In this document: positions 36,101 through 48,000 of the stretch, in pieces
How the letters are laid out: the number at the start of each line of letters is the position of its first letter
Position numbering within the stretch: the stretch's first letter is position 1
From: Lingula anatina
Lineage: Eukaryota > Brachiopoda > Lingulata > Lingulida > Lingulidae
DNA: 58,602 nucleotides
Assembly: GCF_001039355.2 (NCBI RefSeq)
Contig: NW_019775935.1
Coordinates: 747,570-806,171 of the forward strand
Direction: 5' to 3'
Notes under the pieces: generated by a model
Told to the model about the DNA's origin: nothing
Database searches by the model: none
What the model saw: only the letters and a program-made list of their open reading frames with translations
Position numbers and translations under genes: made by a program

Positions 36101-39100
36101 TCAGTTGACAGCAAGATCTACACTAACAAACTGCTTAAGCCTCTCTAAGTATTGGCCATAGAGTTCTACATCATTGTGACCGGCGCCTTCTACCCAGAGT
36201 GGCTCCACGGCTCTTGGACAGCGCTCATAGATAGCCAGGCCATGAGAAAAATCTATAACTTCATCCTCTGTGCCATGGATCACAAGGACGGGAGAGACGA
36301 TCTTTGGAACTTTGTCAATGCTGAAATGAAACAGACATGTTGTTAGATATTTCGTCTTTGGGTTGATCATTACCAACTTTCACAGTACTAGCATGCTACT
36401 AATATTCATATATGTCAAAACTCAGTACATTTTACAAGTTATATCACTTAATGACAATATATTGATTACGTATTATTTTCATGCGTACAGAACTTAGAGG
36501 TACACAATGAACACAATTATTTAATTAACAACAGCAAGACCGTTTGTTGTACACGTAATAGAAGGGCTGAAGGAAATCAGCGATAACATGCAACATACGA
36601 TACAAAAATGTTTTTTAACATCTAAAAATGGTGTTAGATAGGCACATTCAGAGGTCACCTCTGTAACTGAAGAGAAAAAACCTGCCACTGTGAGACTGGA
36701 CAAATACCTAGTAATGAATGCCATACTCAATAGAATGTTTGTTTGCCTGCTTCAGGTTGGTCTGAAACTAACACTTGACACGCTGGAGAAATTACCAACA
36801 TGCAACTAGGCTCATTTTAGAAAAATAATACATGGATGAAATCAATACCAAGCTAGCATACCTGTGTACTTTGAATGTTTATCATTGATCAGATAATGTA
36901 AAAATTACTTTCACAATCCAAGATCTAAACAACTCTCCTGTATCTAATATGTGAAATACAAATCCAACTGCGTGACTTATTGATGCTTTAGTACAGCAGC
37001 TACAGTATCACACATGGCATGCACACATTTAAAAACTGTTTGACTATATAATTATCTATCTGCTGGAGGGCAATGATAACATTCTTGTTCTGACTAAATA
37101 GTTATTTTTCACAAAAAAATATTTTATTTTATTTTTCTTTTCACAGTAAATATCATAAAAATAAGTAATTTTTAAAATTGTGAAGAGTTATACAATGAAT
37201 TTAGTCTATTATTAGGATTCAAATGGTGTCTTTACAACCAGTTCATGATGAGACAGAGGGAAATGAATCATATTGCTTGGTGCATAAACATCTGATAATA
37301 GCTATAGAATAACTATAATAATGCATGAACCGCATGCTGCAGCACTTATGATAATACTGGTCACTTAGCTGGCCTGTACAATTAAGACTGGTGAATAATC
37401 AATACAGAGGCCTTTCACTTTCTGAAACACCTCTTTATTACAGGTCAACAATTTTTTAACTTCAAAGTCAGTAGCCATTCTGGTTGCAAGACCAAAAACT
37501 TTCTAGCAGGGATAAATCTCTCTCACAGTTTCACAAATGATAAGTGCCATCTGTGCCTTAATAGTTATGACCTGGAGCTACAATTTCATATTCCATATCA
37601 GTGTATCAATATATCAGTAATGACCCTCAGTATTAAATTTTTGACACAAAACAACATGTTTCTGTAAGATTTAACTTCAATTTTTCCTATTTACAAATTT
37701 ACATCCTTTTTTCCTCAACCTCAGACTATTTTCAATATGGAAGATGTGAGGAATTCCAAGTTAGAGCTATCAGAAATTCCAAACAGAACAGAAGTAAATT
37801 TTTTTCTCCATGATTAAGTAAAGAAAAAGCTTCTTGAGATACACCAACACTCAGTAAAGCACTTTGGATGTTATTATCAGAATTAATTGACTATCAGACA
37901 ATAACTTAATGATCAAATTCTTGTTTAATTATATTCAAATGCATTTTTTCTGTAAATTTTACTTGATTGTTGGGCATGAAGATATTAAAAGACCATACAA
38001 CGTGTCACCATTATAAGTCTGTGACTCTGTGTGATGTAATTTGTGGAATTAAGGTAATTCATTTAAGATGATTGTTTTTACCGATCACTTGAAAAAGAAG
38101 CCAGCCTTGTGTTCTTGTATATTCTGTATATAAGGAGAAGAAATATTATTATAAAAAAGGGAACTCCTTTGTGTCTTTTTATCCATGACACGCTGTAGAA
38201 GAAGAATCCTATTAGTGAAGTGAACAGAAGCAAAACGTAACCTAGCTGAATGTAATTATCTTACAGGATAATTGGCCCAAACCTTAGGAGATCTAATCAA
38301 TTCATTAGTTATTCCTTTTCTTTACTTATTCACTAGAGAAGTCAATTAACTTAAAAGAGTGAACATGTCAATATCAATTACAATGTCTGTAAACAGAACT
38401 GCCTACTGCATATTCAAAACGGGTTACTTGTGTACTAGTAATGTTGAAGTGTTGAAAAATAATGACTCATTACTTGAAATACATGTATCTTTTAAAATCA
38501 ATATTATCAAATTGTGCCTTAATTGAGACGAATCTCCACAACAAAAATTCTCTGAAATGACTTTTGTTTGTCCTCAAATGAAATGCAACCTGTTCACAAA
38601 ATGCATAGAACCGAAGTAATGGTTTGAGAAATAATATGCTTTTCAAAAGGTAAACAATACATCCTATGTCTTTGAAATCCATTCAATTTAACAAGTTAAC
38701 ATTCACCTTTACCAAAATTGTGTAAAACACCTAACTACTAGTACTTAGGCCTCAAACCAACAGACAACTTTAGAAATGATAATGGTATATGCTCTCCACA
38801 AAAACAGAGTGCACGTTTTATCACAGCTACTATCTGACCTCCTTGCCTTCCAATACCGTGACAGGAATAGCAACCACAAAGACAGACTGTCTCTGTCTGA
38901 CCTCAGTACCACTAGAAATATAGTCAGTTGCAATACATACTTAGGCAGCAGTCTATAAGACAAAGCAGTCATTGCCTTGTACCTAAAGGCTACAACTAAA
39001 TCACCAATGATTGGGCCAGCAAATGATCATTCACTGTTTATAATTACTTCAATGAATAAAGTTCCATTATAAGCAATGAGTCATTTGGAGAGAACTGACA

Positions 39101-40921
39101 AATGCACAATGAAGTATTTAGGATTTTAAATCATTTAGTTGTGTTTATATGATAAGACCTTATTGATTCATGCTTTTAGACAAGTTTGCACATTAGGTAA
39201 GAGAAACAGTCAGTATGGACCATGTATACAAAAATTAATTATAACAATACTACTAATTATTAATTAAGCTGTTAATCATACTTTAGTTCACTGTTTACCA
39301 AACAAATGATTCAGTGTCTGTTAAGGGTGTAGTGTGAACTTTGAGATGTGCAGTTCACCTAATGACAGTGTGTCATTACCGTTACACACAAACTTTATCT
39401 AAAAACTTATTCTTAATCTTATTCTAATACCCATTTACCAATATCTTTTTCTGACATGTACAAAAGACTGCTCGCTTCATTTCTTCAATCCTCATGATGA
39501 GTTTTTATCTATGTGCTGGTGTTTTGGTGGGAGGATTTAGTTCCCAAAGGCAGAATTTCTCCCATGAAGTTTAAAATCAAAAGCATTCAAACATGTTACT
39601 AAAGCTGTCCCCCCCCCCCCCCAATAAGGTGAAAAAAAATTGTAGATAGAAGTTCCCATTGCTAACACCATTAACTGTCACCTAAACATTTTCTCCAAGT
39701 AACAGTTGCCCATATAATTTTGGTTATCTTCATAGTCAAATGTTTTAGGTAGCATTATATTTATAAGCTGCACATCCAACATATGGAAAAAGTCAAACTC
39801 TGCAAAAGTGTAAAAAAAAAAAAAAAAAAAAAAAGCAGAGCCACCAGCATCACTAACAAAACTTTTGGGTAATGTTTTGTTTGCATTTACTGCCTAGTTT
39901 ATGTATGCAAATATTTGACGAGAGAAGAGAAAAGCTGGTCACAGTTTATGATACATACAGGTACATCTAGATATATGACTTTTATCATTTAGTTAATAGC
40001 ATATTATGACTGAAAAAGAGATATGTCATCATCCAGTATTTTTGAAAACTTTTGTCAAATATGACCTGTTCAAATATCTTAAAGGCCATCCTCTTCAAAA
40101 CTATATTTTTGAGTTTGGAATTTAATGAAGTGGTGGTTAGCAAATATTAACAGTTATAAAGAATGGTGGCAAAATTTTAATTGCATCATTTTCATGGTAA
40201 ATTTTCTGTGATGGATTTGCTAAACTTTTTTAATGGCTGCCCATCTACTTGGCCACAGGTCTTGTTCCACCTACCTAGGGAATGCATCAAAGAACCATGT
40301 TCTCTTGGTCTCAGGGAATGCCACTCTCATGCCAGATGTCAGTGGGGAATGAAGAATGACGGCACCCACTTCATATCGTGATGCCAGATCAACTGTTGGT
40401 ACTGTGCCGATGCTCTGCCCGTACAATATAATATGCTCTGGACTGATTCCATATCTCGTTCGAAGTGCCTGCCAAGCTGCATCAATGTCAGAGTACAAGT
40501 TTTTCTCTGACGGTTTCCCACTACTCATACCATACCCTGAGTAATCATAGCTGAAGATATTGCAGTTTATTCTGGATCCTAGGCCAATGTAGAAAGAACT
40601 CATCTGTCCTAAATCTACGGCGTTTCCATGACTAAACAAAATAGTGTATTTGGCGTTTGGAGATGTTCTTACAAACATACAACCTACTCTATTTCCCTTT
40701 GATGTGCGAGTCATAAAAACTTCTATACAATCTAGTTCTCTCTGTGAATACTGCCATTCTGATTTTTCTGTTAGATGCAAGCTGTATTTAGAACCTGCTT
40801 CGTCCGATACGAAAGAATAGGTAGGTTCAGGTGGTAAAAATGCTAGTTTGGCTGCAATTCTGGATGGACACGGAGGACAGCAAAATAGACAACAAAGTTC
40901 GCTAAATGATAAACCATTCAT
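36101..40921 (-). CDS. ABHD17: Alpha/beta hydrolase ABHD17-type protein depalmitoylase
   Basis: ABHD17 enzymes remove palmitate from membrane proteins such as N-Ras and PSD-95 in vertebrates. Two exons (40921-40275 and 36320-36101) join at phase 2 to give 288 residues, the length of human ABHD17B. The start [20 protein letters not shown] is the conserved Cys-rich N-terminus that is itself palmitoylated and holds the enzyme on membranes; an upstream in-frame Met (40978) is rejected on this homology. Catalytic triad by family alignment: Ser170 in GQSIG, Asp235 in HGTEDEV, His264 in GAGHND. The C-terminus ([10 protein letters not shown]) is also conserved. A 3954-bp intron separates the exons. 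The gene is divergent from the C9orf85 homolog. Vertebrates have several ABHD17 paralogs; I cannot say which this matches. Confidence 0.95.
36321..40274 (-). other. Large ABHD17 intron
   Basis: The intron is bounded by GTAGGT and TTTCAG on the minus strand. It contains poly(C) at about 39609-39622, poly(A) at about 39811-39834 and other low-complexity tracts. I see no nested gene. Confidence 0.7.
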
Positions 40922-41342
40922 TATGAAAGTATTGCTTAGTGTAATTGTGAACTTCTTTTTCCTTATATGACACTTCACAATTAAAGCTCCTGGTCGTCAC
41001 AACTTCAGTAAGTGGTTGAAAATTAAGAGAAAATAAGTACCGTCAATCCACAGCTTTCTCTTTTCTTCCCCGTGACGTCACTTGTCCGAAAGTGAGGCAG
41101 AGGTACGGGCAGTTTACTTCCGCGTTATATATTTAATCATTAAACCCCATTGGATTATTTTAAACATAGTTTTGAATTTTTTGTGTTTATAAATAAAAAC
41201 AATATGTATGGATGTATATGTAACATTGTATAAAACGCAATCATTATTAAAATTACTCTGCCCGTACCTAATGTTTTCTATCACTGACTTCTAAGCTCCA
41301 ACACGTGCGGGTAATGCCCTGTCCCCTAACAGTCTGTAAAAC
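40922..41342. promoter_or_regulatory. Divergent ABHD17 / C9orf85 promoter with CRE palindrome
   Basis: About 420 bases separate the two divergent start codons. A perfect CRE/ATF octamer, TGACGTCA, lies at 41073-41080 in a relatively GC-rich patch, the usual setting for a bidirectional housekeeping promoter. Factor identity is inferred from the motif alone. Confidence 0.55.
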
Positions 41343-43570
41343 ATGAGTTCGCAAAGAGGCAACGTCAGGAAAACTGGCCCACCGAAACATCAAAACAAGA
41401 AGGCCTTCAAGAATTCACTTCATGATACCAGCAAGAAGACAAAGGAGATAAACTCACTGGAAGTCACAGGGGTGTGTGCCAGATGCAAAGACATCATTGA
41501 CTGGAAGATCAAGTATAAGAAATATAAGCCTCTCACTGTCCCAAAGAAGTGGTAAGAAAATGATTATATTTTATTTGATAAAAAAACTGTTGAAGGTTTA
41601 GCCGTAAGGGTATAACTAAATAAGGCATGCTACTATACAGTACTTGTATTCTACTTTGTTTTTATATAGGTGGTATTTAGGTACACGTAGCAATGTTTTG
41701 TCAGCAAAGCTTTTCCCAGGATTGGGGTACAGGCCGTCCATAACTTATAAATTGCCATCTGTAATTTCCTTCAAAATTTCAGGGTGGCCAACTTTCTAAG
41801 TGCCGTGAGGGGAGGGGGGGGGGGGAGATTAAAATAAAAAGAAAGCAATATTTTAAAGATAATACAGTACATTTCAAAAGGATATGAAAATTGCCTTTTT
41901 GTCTCACCTGGATACAAGACAATCTTCTGCAAAGGAAGCCCCTTGAACAAATATGAAAATTGATTTCTCATTTCGCTCGGATTACAAACAAACTCCCTTG
42001 AATGAATATGATTGTGAATAATCACCTGACGATCTTCCATGAACAAAGTATCTGTTCTTCTTGTCCCACTTGGATCGCAAACCAACTACAGCTCACAATC
42101 TTCCGCAAAGAAAGTCCCTTGAACAAAATATGAAAATTGCCTTCTTATCTCACTCAGATCGGTAACTATCTTCTGCATCCGATCTTCAGCCCATGAAGTC
42201 TTTTGAACAAATATGAAAATTGCCTTCTCATCTTGCGAATGATATCTTGCTGAAGAAATGAAAATTGCCTTCTTGTCTGTCAGTGTTGTTGTATGTACTG
42301 CTGTGTTTGGTGTAGATTATATTTAAAGTTAATGGAAACATTTTATTGTGTTTTGTAAGCTGTTGGTATTAGTTACATCGTGACTGACTAACAGCATGCA
42401 CTACAAAGTATTAATATTATATTCGACTGGAATGCACCATACAGGCTGGGTATGACAAATTACGGTACTCAAACAGAATTTTGTATGACGTCCATGGCCA
42501 CCCCAACAAGCCAAGCCATCATTTGAAAAAAATTCGTAAGCTGTCCAGATGTCTTTGGAAATATAGGTTGTCCGGTGATGCTAGTGACTGTCCAAATGAC
42601 GGCTGGAGGGTTGGCAGGAACAAGCCTTGTTTGTCAGCCTGGAAAGTGAAATAAAGAATAGCTTTATTACCCACTCGTGCTTTTTTCATTTAATATTGTT
42701 ACTCCTGTAGTTTGATAATGCAGAAGGAAGCAAATTTCAAATTACCATTTTTTTTTTTAATTTGAAAAGATATAGACTTACACTTAAATTTTTCATTTTC
42801 TGATTTTTTCCTTAGCACAAAATGTGAACAGAAATCAGTTAAGAGAGCATACTACATGATTTGCACAGACTGTGCAAAACATCATGGGGTTTGTGCAAAA
42901 TGTGGAGAAAAGAAAGATATTGTACAAGGGTGAGTGGTATTAAACTCTCACAGTTTAAAAAAGTCTGAAGGCAAAATATATGTAAAACAAAAATATAATC
43001 AAATAGAAGCCCTTCAAATTTGTCAGTTTAGAAAATTGTAAAACATAATTTTTTAATATGGTCAATGGGCTGCATGTTTATTCTTTTGTGATGACTGCTG
43101 TAGCACTGATAATTACATGTAAACATTACAGTCCAGGCTTGTCAGCTGAAGAAGAGGCTTCATTAAACAGTCAGCTCCAGCAGGAGTTAAAAATGTTACC
43201 AGAAAGGAAACGGAGTGAGTATAGATGTGTGGCAAAGACATTTTTAGATCTAAGAATGTGGACAGGACAAAATTTCTGTTATCTGCCAAAAAGGTACAAT
43301 ACCAGTTGCCCATATATCTTTTTATTATGCTGTAGGCATCTGTAGCTGGTGCTTGAATTGTGTGGAAGATGAAGTGTACATTTTGAAATGCTGTAGCTAC
43401 TGCTTGTGAATAATATAAAGTTTATTTATGCATATTTTACTTTTACAGGAACTTTTTTGAGACTTCAAGCTGAAGGCAAGTTTTCTGACAGTGGTTCTGC
43501 TGCTACATTTGAGGACAATAGTGATCAGGATACTGATGAAGACTGCATGTCAGAGAATGAAATAGGCTAG
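41343..43570 (+). CDS. C9orf85: C9orf85-family zinc-binding-like protein
   Basis: Four exons (41343-41551, 42816-42929, 43132-43214, 43449-43570) encode 175 residues in one frame. The N-terminus MSSQRGNVRKTGPPKHQN and the block PLTVPKK match the C9orf85 family (DUF2039, function unknown). Four CxxC pairs (CARC, CTKC, CTDC, CAKC) probably bind zinc. A basic N-terminus and a highly acidic, Ser-rich C-terminus (EDNSDQDTDEDC) follow family layout. The first intron carries a degenerate tandem repeat. Cellular role is not known. Confidence 0.92.
41870..42290 (+). repeat. Degenerate tandem repeat in C9orf85 intron 1
   Basis: Five imperfect units are marked by ATGAAAATTGCCTTCT(T/C)(G/A)TCT, near 41884, 41957, 42130, 42210 and 42256. 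Between several units runs a recurring ATCTTC(C/T)GCAAAG-AAG(T/C)CCC(C/T)TTGAA. Spacing is irregular (about 50-170 bases), consistent with an old decayed minisatellite. Confidence 0.7.
42430..42610 (+). repeat. Dispersed repeat fragment shared with a TIM44 intron
   Basis: The stretch from CTGGGTATGACAAATT to GTCCGGTGATGCTAGTGACTG resembles 50400-50545 (CTGGGTACATCAAATT ... CGTCTTTGGATATACAGGCC ... GTCACTGG) in order and orientation. The best block is TCCA-(A/G)-(T/C)GTCTTTGGA-ATA-AGG. This suggests two decayed copies of one interspersed element. Confidence 0.45.
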
Positions 43571-45062
43571 ATAGCAAATCTGAAAGAGGCCTGAAGAATC
43601 ATATTTCTAACGGGGCTAAATTCATGGATAGTCACAAGGGATAAGGGCATCACTTTGCTACATATCTGCCACTCTTGATGAACCAGTGTCACACATACCT
43701 TAGATTCAGCTGTATATGTCCAAATAGAAAATTGAAATTTTCCTCATGCTCAAATTCTCAACTTGCAGCTACTGTGTTTGTCGATAAATATCCTTATGTT
43801 GTACACACAAAAATATTGTTTAGAGGTGTAGTTCCAAATTAAGTTTAAATAAAGTCCAATACTTGGGGCGTGACTTTTTAACCAAGTTAACATTGTTATC
43901 AACATGTACCCTTGTAGTGGGAAGTTTAAATATGGGATATAGATCTTTCAAGGAAGATTTGAAATAGTGAGGTAGTTTGCAATTGTTGGAGCATGTTCAC
44001 AATGACACCATTCAGCAAATCCAACGCTATAAGATCAGAATTGTCGCCCTATTTTGGGAAGTACAGTTTTGGGTATTTTTGCAAGCATTTTGAAATAACA
44101 AAATTGAAATTAGCTCAAAGGGACAAGTGAAATAGATGAAAATGTTAAAGGTTGCTTAAAGGGATAACAACTCATTTTTGCCAAAAAATGGATTTTCCCA
44201 GAGTAAAGGACAATTTTCCCATACTTACCAATGGTAAATGAATCCATTCCAACATTCAAAGTTAGTCCCTGTTTTTTTTTTTCTAAAAAGTTTGTTTTTT
44301 TGTAATATTCTCTTAAGAGATTATTACAGAGTATAGCCATCTATGGAAGTCACATGATGTGATGGCAAGCAAAAATTCCAGAATAGTTGCATGAACTGCT
44401 GTATTGGAGGTAAAATAGAATCGATTATATTTTTATGAGTTGTTTGCAATGCATTTATTGTAAAATATGGATATCATACAAACAGTTGTTATCCCTTTAA
44501 GATACTACGGATGGCCACTGAGTGTGTCTTTTCTTTCAGCATATTTGATAAATTACTCGCAAGAATAAAATGAACTTATAAGAAACAATTCGTATTAATT
44601 TAATCAAACTGCAGTTTTATTATTAAAACATTACCTATAAGTTTGCATTATTTTTAGCCATATAATTCTTCTATGCATTTTAAATATTTTCATATTGTAC
44701 TGATAATTTATCGATCCAATTTCAATCAAGCTCTGTGGTTGTGATAACAATTATCACAAAAAGCCATGTAAGACACTATACCTTCTGTTTCAACATAAAA
44801 AATTTTAAACAATTTTTAATGCTTTAAAATATTTGTTCTTATGTGTGCATTCCATTCAGCACACAAGTTTTAATTAAAAAAAAATTGGAACAGTCCATGG
44901 CCTCCTTTTGAAAAAAGGTCAATTCTATGTCTTCTTGGTCAATTCTATGTCTTCTTGGACAACTGCTCATTAAAATGAAACCTCAGAACTTGTTCTTAAC
45001 ACTGCATTTGTAATGATCACAAATGCTTTCTTTTGATGAAATTCTTCTGACAGAGTTCTGGT
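43571..45062. other. Region between convergent C9orf85 and TIM44
   Basis: It holds the 3' UTRs of both genes and one piggyBac-like MITE. AATAAA signals for C9orf85 occur near 43848 (TAAATAAAGTCC) and 44565. A 22-base direct repeat (TCAATTCTATGTCTTCTTGG) occurs twice at about 44919-44958. No further gene is seen. Confidence 0.7.
44160..44496. mobile_element. piggyBac-like MITE (TTAA target site)
   Basis: The element begins AGGGATAACAACT and ends AGTTGTTATCCCT, exact inverted repeats, and TTAA flanks it on both sides (44156-44159 and 44497-44500). TTAA duplication is the hallmark of piggyBac-type insertion. At 337 bases with no coding frame it is non-autonomous. Confidence 0.75.
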
Positions 45063-48000
45063 TTAAAACAACTGTTCAGTAGGATGGAAGCTGAACTCCA
45101 ACACTCGCCATGCTGCTCTGGGGTCCAGAATACTCTGATCTCTGCACAGGGCCCACACATGAACTACCTTCAAAAGTTTGTCCTGAAGAATAAATGTACA
45201 AAAAGAATGACTTCTCAAATGCTAGGATAAATGAAATGGTAGTCTGCTTTGATATTTACAGAATGTTGTATATACTATTATGTTGAAAAGGCCTTATTCT
45301 TTGCATATTTGCATGGTTCAATTCCACTTTCTTTGATTGATACCAATGCTGGTTAAATCAATTACAACAGCATATCCATATGTCTCTTCAAGGCAGACAT
45401 GTCTCTTATTACACACCGAGAAATGTTATGTGACCGTGGAGATATTTACTGGGTTTTAGCAGTGTTTTTGTTAGTAACTTCCTTTCAAAATTTATGTCAA
45501 ATAATATACTGCCAGTCTTTCGCTATATGTGCACCAAACACTTTGCCGATGCTCGAGGTGTTCTGGTATACATGGCTCAGGGTCCCGCAACTTGAAAGCA
45601 TTGCATATTGCCAATAGCAATATCACATAGAGGCTAAATTGTATTATATGGGACGAGTATGGAGTTACGAAATCGAGATGCTTGCGCTGGGTCACGATGC
45701 GCGATGTTTTCGAGTTACGGGGTCCAGGTTGACAGTGTATTATCTCATACATAACTTACAGGATCTCCTGAGACAACTTTGTTAGATTTATCTACCCATG
45801 CTTCCACTTGTTGTGTGGAGAAGCTGATGATCAGCACTGGCCCCTGCTCCATCAGCTGTCCTGCTGCCAGCTATAATATAGAATAATGTTGAATTAGAAT
45901 AACACAGATACACCTATTTAATTGCCTTAAAGGAAGGCTGGGTGCCTGAACATTACGTGGGCAACAAGAACACCACAAAGCCTCCAATTAAAACATTCTG
46001 CCGACAATGCCATTGTGTTTTCACTGCCTTTATTCTATTAACTGTCATTTTATTTTAATTCAGATTAAATGTAAATTTGTGATTTTCTTAGAATCAAGAG
46101 TAAAATCCTTAACATCAACCATGTATCTGTAAGAATCCACTTTACGAAAATGAAGAGAAATCCACGATTTCTAGACTTACTTCAACAGGGCTTATATCTA
46201 ACACTTTGCACTGAGATTTTAGTCCCATGGCTAAATTTTGTTGCACTGGTTGACCCAACACATTGAATGCCTGAAAGATAAGGAGTTTGAGCACACTTTA
46301 TTGCTTCATCTATAAAACAGCTTTTGCTCTATAATATCTGTACCTCTGTTAATCAAAAGATATCTCCAGTCAAGCTTATATATTCATATTTTACTCTGAA
46401 TGCCTGTGAGAGTTCTGTACAACTGCATTAAGACAGCATATTTAAACACAAAAGTACTCAAGAACTTCTAGCACTTGCAAGAGGTAATGAACATGTTAAT
46501 TACACATCCTACATGAGAAATAGTACTCACTGCTTCATAGCACCAGTCCTGAAGGATTTCTAGATCTCCCCTGACCCAAGACTAGAAAGAAAAATATAAA
46601 TAATAGTACAGCACATACAAATGAAACAATATGCTGTTAATATATACGTACTTTTGAAAATTGGTAAGATGACAGAAGGGGAAAATGCCAGGATTCAATT
46701 ACAGTATGGGCATAAAAGAAGTTGCTCAATTAATCTAGCAGTACAGGGTCCATACAGCAACATTAATAACAAATACAAGGACTTTAGTGACTCTAATTCA
46801 ATTTTTTCAAGGACCTTTTGAATGCACATGGTGGCAACTTATTGTCATTCATAAAAGTACATACCACAGAAAAAAAGCCTTATTATTTCATACAAACTTT
46901 TATTTAACACACTAATGATGAAATGTGAAAATAATAAAATTACACAATGTCCAAATACAATATTCTCTATTTTTGTGAATTACTGTATTTGTTCCACATA
47001 AAAACTGCAAGAATGGAAAAAAAATTTTGACAAAAAGTGATCAAATTCATGTTCTTTTCAAGAACAAAAATGGTGAAATAGAAGCCCCTTCAAGGCTAAT
47101 AGCAATTTCAAGTACTTTTCAAGGGCACAAACTGAATTCAAGGCACAGGGTTTAATTCAAGCACTTTTCAAGGCTGTATGAACCTTGCAGTATTTTACCA
47201 TTTACAAGTTAACATTTGCAAGCAATATCTTTCAGAGCTCTAAACATTAAATGAACAGCTTTCACACCTACCTCTAGTACATTGGGAACTAAGTCTTGCC
47301 TACACTGTTGTAGAAACTTCTCCTTTTCAAAGGTGGGATCCATTTTCTCAATCTCAGTCAGCACTTCCGACATCTTTGTTGGCTGAAGCATCCCTCCTGC
47401 AATAAAATAATAACCTCCATTAAGGGTACAATTTATTCACATGGTTTTTGTATTGTACTTATGTTGTACCCTTCCTTTCAACTACAAGGAATATTTTTCT
47501 CCCAAAACAACAAGATAATACTTGTGCTTCAAAATGAACTTGTAGATCACACAATAATTGCACAATAGATGAAGTCACTTAGTTTGATAACATAAATATA
47601 CTGACCAAATACACTGCCAATTCTGTCTGTGAATGCCCTAGTCATCCGCACTGCTAAATGATCACTTTCATCATACTTAGTTTTAAGGTCAAATAATTCT
47701 GAAAAAAAAATCAAACATAAGTAGCTTTATTTGCTATAAATTGAAACTTACATAAAATGTGAAGCAACTCAAGTTTATAACACTTTCTTCATAGTGTTAT
47801 TCTGGTAGCTAGTTTATTCAGGTGGTTTAAAAATTACACTTTATGTCAGACCTCTGTCTGGAGCAATCATATCACGACACTAAGCTTAATGATTTTAACT
47901 AAGTAAAGAAAAAACTAGAGGATCAGAGAGGCGATACCGCCTCCGAATATTGTACCACCAGCTGGAGCAAGCGCATTCGTATAGACCCCCACATACACAA

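Noticed and set aside
40922-40978. Upstream in-frame Met of ABHD17
   Set aside because: The conserved acylated N-terminus begins at [11 protein letters not shown]. An extension would bury it.
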